Below are positions 60,945 through 64,000 of a stretch of DNA of 64,000 bases, in pieces. The position numbers and the translations under genes are program-made. The stretch's first letter is position 1; each line of letters starts with the position of its first letter. The notes under the pieces were generated by a model, which was not told the DNA's origin, did no database searches, and saw only the letters and a program-made list of their open reading frames with translations. This DNA comes from Dyadobacter sp. 50-39 (GTDB taxonomy: Bacteria > Bacteroidota > Bacteroidia > Cytophagales > Spirosomataceae): NCBI GenBank assembly GCA_001898145.1, contig MKSR01000024.1, positions 1 to 64,000 on the forward strand. Direction: 5' to 3'.

Positions 60945-61865
60945 CTATATCGTAAAACTATCACTCTCCACATACGCCTTGATCAGCGCTTCTTCGCCTT
61001 CTTTTCCCTGCTGCGAGTTTCCGTGTTCCATCCCCATGATAAACGACTTGCCTTCCTTCTTGCTGCGGTCGTAGATGTATTTGAAGATGTTTTTGTAGTT
61101 GATTTCCCCTGTTGTCGGCTCTTTACGACCGGGTTCATCTCCGATCTGGAAGTAATCGATTTCACTCCACGTGCGGTCGATGTTGTAAATCAGGCGCCCT
61201 TCGTTTTTCTGCATGTGGTAGATATCATACAGGATCTTGCAGGATTTGCTGTTCACGCCACGGCAGATTTCATAAGTTTGATCGGACGTTCTGAGGAACA
61301 AATTCGGTGAGTCGCTCAGCGGTTCCAGCACCATTACCAGGCCGTGCGGTTCCAGGATTTCAGCACCACGGCGCAATGCATCGATCACGTTTCCGGTTTG
61401 TACGCCGATCGGCAGGTTTCTCTCGAAATCGCCCGGAACGACCGTCATCCATTTCGCATTCACGCGTTTCGCCACCTCCACTGCCTTTTTGCAGCCATTG
61501 AGGAAGATATCGATGTATTCTTTTTTGCCTGCGGCCAATGTATTGGCACCATTACCGCCTTTGTCCACCACAAATACCCCCATTTCCATTCCCAAACGGC
61601 TCATTTCCTTCGCAATGGCCTCCTGTTGCTCCACTGGGCGGCCCATCATACCGTTGTCTTCCAACGCCATAAACCCTTGGTCTGCCATAAATTTAAGCTG
61701 GTCGATCACGTCCTTTCCGGCGCTGTTCTGGAACATCCCGAAGTGGGAAGCATATTTGAGCTTAAACTTGTTTTTGGCCATCGGAGCGGCGCCCAATGCA
61801 TCTCCTGCTGCAATTGCGGCACCAGCCAAACCAAGGGTAGATTTTACAAAATTTCTGCGGAGCAT
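60945..61865 (-). CDS. Tat-exported sugar phosphate isomerase/epimerase-like TIM barrel
   Basis: A 306-residue xylose-isomerase-like TIM barrel (hydroxypyruvate isomerase group). The N-terminus LRRNFVKSTLGLAGAAIAAG is a twin-arginine-like signal. Inside are FGMFQNSAGKDVIDQLKFMADQGFMALEDNG, TVVPGDFERNLPIGVQT, VMVLEPLSD (Glu ligand), CKILYDIYHMQKNEG (Asp/His ligands), FQIGDEPGRKEPTTGEIN and FIMGMEHGNSQ. These give the metal site and base typical of sugar epimerases. It is 80 bp downstream of the dehydrogenase-like gene on the same strand, so both may modify the same sugar in the periplasm. Confidence 0.88.
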   Translation of the reverse strand: MLRRNFVKSTLGLAGAAIAAGDALGAAPMAKNKFKLKYASHFGMFQNSAGKDVIDQLKFMADQGFMALEDNGMMGRPVEQQEAIAKEMSRLGMEMGVFVVDKGGNGANTLAAGKKEYIDIFLNGCKKAVEVAKRVNAKWMTVVPGDFERNLPIGVQTGNVIDALRRGAEILEPHGLVMVLEPLSDSPNLFLRTSDQTYEICRGVNSKSCKILYDIYHMQKNEGRLIYNIDRTWSEIDYFQIGDEPGRKEPTTGEINYKNIFKYIYDRSKKEGKSFIMGMEHGNSQQGKEGEEALIKAYVESDSFTI

Positions 61866-61945
61866 AAATGTTTCGATGTTTTTGTTTCAAATTTAAAGAT
61901 GTACAGTCCGGAAATATACCCCAAAATCGCATCTCAATCTTCGTA

Positions 61946-64000
61946 CTACTGGCTTTTTCTGCGTTTTCTTCGCTCCTTCTTGCCACTTTTCGGTTCTTCG
62001 GAAGGCTTGGTTACCACTTCCTCCACAGGCGGCTTCGGCAGGTAAGGTGCGAGCTGCGCTTTGATCTCCTCCCGGAATGCATTCTTCACGCCCTCCAGGG
62101 CAGCCACTTTCACTTCTCCGTCGATCTGATCCCCCCTCAGCAACTTCACCACCGCTTCTTCACCGGGCCAGCTCGCTCCCAGGTACCTCGCCGCATTTTT
62201 GCGCACGCTCATCGACTCGCCCGCATTCAGCAATGTCGAACGCAGCAAATAAACCGACTCCGAGCTGCCTACCGTCTGTATCGAAGCCAGCAACGCCGAT
62301 TTCCTCTCGTCATTCATTCCGGCCAGTTTTTGGCTCAGGTATGAAATACCCGCCTGTTCGAGCAGCAAAGCACCGGCGTCGCGGCCTATCACCTCATCCG
62401 ACTTACTCAAAGCCAGTTTCAGCAACCGGTCATTTTCCGATTCCAGCTCGTAGCGCGTCATCAGATCAATGTAATGCTCCGTACCGTAAGTCTCGTCGAG
62501 CAGCTTGTTCAGCGCCGTCAACCCCTGCTGGGAGTTTGTTACAAATGATTTATCCAAATGCAGCAGCGCCAGTTTGCTCACTTCAATACGATCGGAAGAA
62601 GGGACGTTCAACACACTCAGCAATGCCTGTGTTTTTTCATAACCTGCATGGAAGAAGTCAAACGAACGGAAATAGCGGAGCCTGCTTTTGAAACTTACCG
62701 CCGTATCGGCAGCCAATTCGCTTAGGTAGGGAATGGCCTTCCGTGTGCGCGCGAGCCAGATAATGTCCTTACCGGCATCGCGCAGCCACGGTTTCGGCCC
62801 CTGCCGTTCCAACCAAGCGGGAAAAAGGCGCTCCCACTGGTCGTAGGCGCCGATGCTTAGCGCCTCCACGGTCCAGCGGTCATTACCTTTATATTGTTTG
62901 GCCAGTTGAAGCCACACATCCAATGCTTCGTAAGTATGATTATGGTTGATCGCCAATGCGCATTCGCGGCGTACCTGCGGGTCGCGGTCGGAGGTGAGAC
63001 GCTTGATGTATTCGGTGGGGTCGCTGTTACGCTGGCGCACCGCCCGCAACGCGGTAATGCGCAAATTCGGGTTCAACTCGCGGAACCCGATGTCGAGGTT
63101 GCGGTAATTGAAACCCTCGATGCGGTTCAATACCCACAATGCACGGGCGCGGAGCTTGGGATTGCCATTATATAACCTGAAAAGTTCTTCCAAAAAAGGC
63201 TCAGCCGCCCAGCCGTGCTTTACACACGCATTCCAGGCCAGATAGCGCTGCGACAAGTTGGGGCTTTGCAATGCTTTTACCGCCTGCTCAGGTATGGAAA
63301 GGTCAAAAACGGGGACCTTATAAGGGGTACCGGGAGGCGCAACGCGGAAAATGCGGCCGCGGCTCCGGTCTTTCATTTTGTGAGAGCCCATTACAGGGTC
63401 GTACCAGTCGGACACGATCAGCGAACCGTCGGGTGCCACGCACACATCCGTCGGCCGAAACCACTTATCACGTTTGCCCTCAAGAATGGGCAATATACCG
63501 GTTGATTTATAACCTGCACCCTCGTTCTGAACCGGGAATGCGCTCACGTAGCCCTGCCCGGCGTCGGCAAGGAGAATCTGGTCCCAGTAGCGGCGAGGCA
63601 GCAAGTCTCCTTCGTAGATCGTCATTCCCATTGGAAAACCCGAGCCGGTTTCCAGCAAATCGGGCACTACTCCAGGGTCATTCTGGTGCCAGTGGCGGCG
63701 CGGGATTTCGTCTTCCAGGTTGGTACGGTTGAGCCTCCAGCTTGCCCCCGTCATTTCATCGATATAACCGAAATTACCATTCTCCATCACGTACGATACG
63801 CGGTCGGCCCCGTTGCCCGGCTCCTCCTGGTCCGACTGCCACATGGTACCGTAGCTATCCACCGCCACTTCCCAGCCATTGCGGAAGTTTTCTGCCATGA
63901 TTTCCACCTTGGTAAAGTCCTGCTCGCAGCGGAAGATCACACCCTGCCTGTATTGCCGGAAATCAATCGGCCGCTCGTATTTATCGAGCAGCGGCCGGTC
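61946..64000 (-). CDS. PVC-type dehydrogenase-like HEAT-repeat protein, 5' end outside window
   Basis: The 684 visible residues continue the frame to the window edge (DRPLLDKYERPIDFRQ at the boundary), so the true start lies beyond 64000. The visible N-terminal part is the end of the beta-propeller (QGVIFRCEQDFTKVEIMAEN; VAVDSYGTMWQSDQEEPGN; WFRPTDVCVAPDGSLIVSDWYDPVMG), followed by HEAT repeats (about 230-640) and a Lys/Arg-rich tail ending KKERRKRRKSQ. Unlike the relative at 2707, no CxxCH heme motif is seen and the cytochrome domain is absent. It may pair with a separate cytochrome. It is the promoter-proximal gene to the TIM-barrel isomerase. Confidence 0.88.
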   Translation of the reverse strand, partial: DRPLLDKYERPIDFRQYRQGVIFRCEQDFTKVEIMAENFRNGWEVAVDSYGTMWQSDQEEPGNGADRVSYVMENGNFGYIDEMTGASWRLNRTNLEDEIPRRHWHQNDPGVVPDLLETGSGFPMGMTIYEGDLLPRRYWDQILLADAGQGYVSAFPVQNEGAGYKSTGILPILEGKRDKWFRPTDVCVAPDGSLIVSDWYDPVMGSHKMKDRSRGRIFRVAPPGTPYKVPVFDLSIPEQAVKALQSPNLSQRYLAWNACVKHGWAAEPFLEELFRLYNGNPKLRARALWVLNRIEGFNYRNLDIGFRELNPNLRITALRAVRQRNSDPTEYIKRLTSDRDPQVRRECALAINHNHTYEALDVWLQLAKQYKGNDRWTVEALSIGAYDQWERLFPAWLERQGPKPWLRDAGKDIIWLARTRKAIPYLSELAADTAVSFKSRLRYFRSFDFFHAGYEKTQALLSVLNVPSSDRIEVSKLALLHLDKSFVTNSQQGLTALNKLLDETYGTEHYIDLMTRYELESENDRLLKLALSKSDEVIGRDAGALLLEQAGISYLSQKLAGMNDERKSALLASIQTVGSSESVYLLRSTLLNAGESMSVRKNAARYLGASWPGEEAVVKLLRGDQIDGEVKVAALEGVKNAFREEIKAQLAPYLPKPPVEEVVTKPSEEPKSGKKERRKRRKSQ

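Overview
This window comes from a member of the Bacteroidota, most likely a Cytophagales bacterium close to Dyadobacter. The genus is my inference. The phylum is well supported by a SusC/SusD pair, several TonB-dependent receptors (three with an N-terminal carboxypeptidase-like domain), a type IX secretion sorting domain, lipoproteins with short lipoboxes, weak or absent Shine-Dalgarno sites and a TAnnTTTG-type promoter. No rRNA, CRISPR array, complete insertion sequence or intact tRNA was seen.

Left edge (1-2.7 kb): an AT-rich, decayed tyrosine integrase ends 155 bp from the 3' half of a CAU-anticodon tRNA followed by its own terminator. This looks like the right attachment junction of an integrative element lying to the left. 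Next come a small lipoprotein and a non-coding stretch.

2.7-13.8 kb: a large heme-binding dehydrogenase-like protein is followed by a Tm-1-like/UPF0261 protein and a TIM-barrel partner. Small proteins, a CE15-type esterase, a pentapeptide-repeat lipoprotein, and an ECF sigma factor with a one-base-overlapping transmembrane partner follow. 13.8-23.4 kb (minus strand): a FecA-like receptor, a DUF3179 protein, and a run of two AhpD-like proteins, a TonB-dependent receptor and an MFS transporter. 23.8-28.6 kb (plus strand): two tandem paralogous lipoproteins, a thermolysin-family protease split from its secretion tag by a frame change, a beta-barrel protein and a cupin.

28.7-45.3 kb is the functional core. 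A GntR-type regulator, a SusC-SusD-GH20 operon and a nine-gene catabolic operon lie on the minus strand. The operon encodes creatininase, RidA, a 3-hydroxyacyl-CoA-dehydrogenase-like enzyme, an enolase-superfamily enzyme, an EamA transporter, a DHDPS-fold lyase, an SDR, a deacetylase-like protein and a GH109-like protein. A paired motif related to TTGTTTACAA, with its two copies 22-23 bp apart, precedes each of the three transcription units, so they probably form one regulon. I infer uptake and non-phosphorylative breakdown of an N-acetylhexosamine- or sugar-acid-containing glycan.

45.5-51.5 kb holds a probable exopolysaccharide locus: a glycosidase-like lipoprotein, a membrane GT2 synthase fused to a glycosidase-like domain without its acid/base glutamate, and a tandem GH26-like protein with one degenerate and one intact catalytic half. 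51.6-64 kb contains a YgiB/YgiC-like pair, a class V aminotransferase, an M23 peptidase, an aldo/keto reductase, DoxX, a TonB-dependent receptor behind a DtxR-like box, a small glycogen-binding-type domain protein, a TIM-barrel isomerase and the 3' part of a second dehydrogenase-like HEAT-repeat protein that runs off the right edge.
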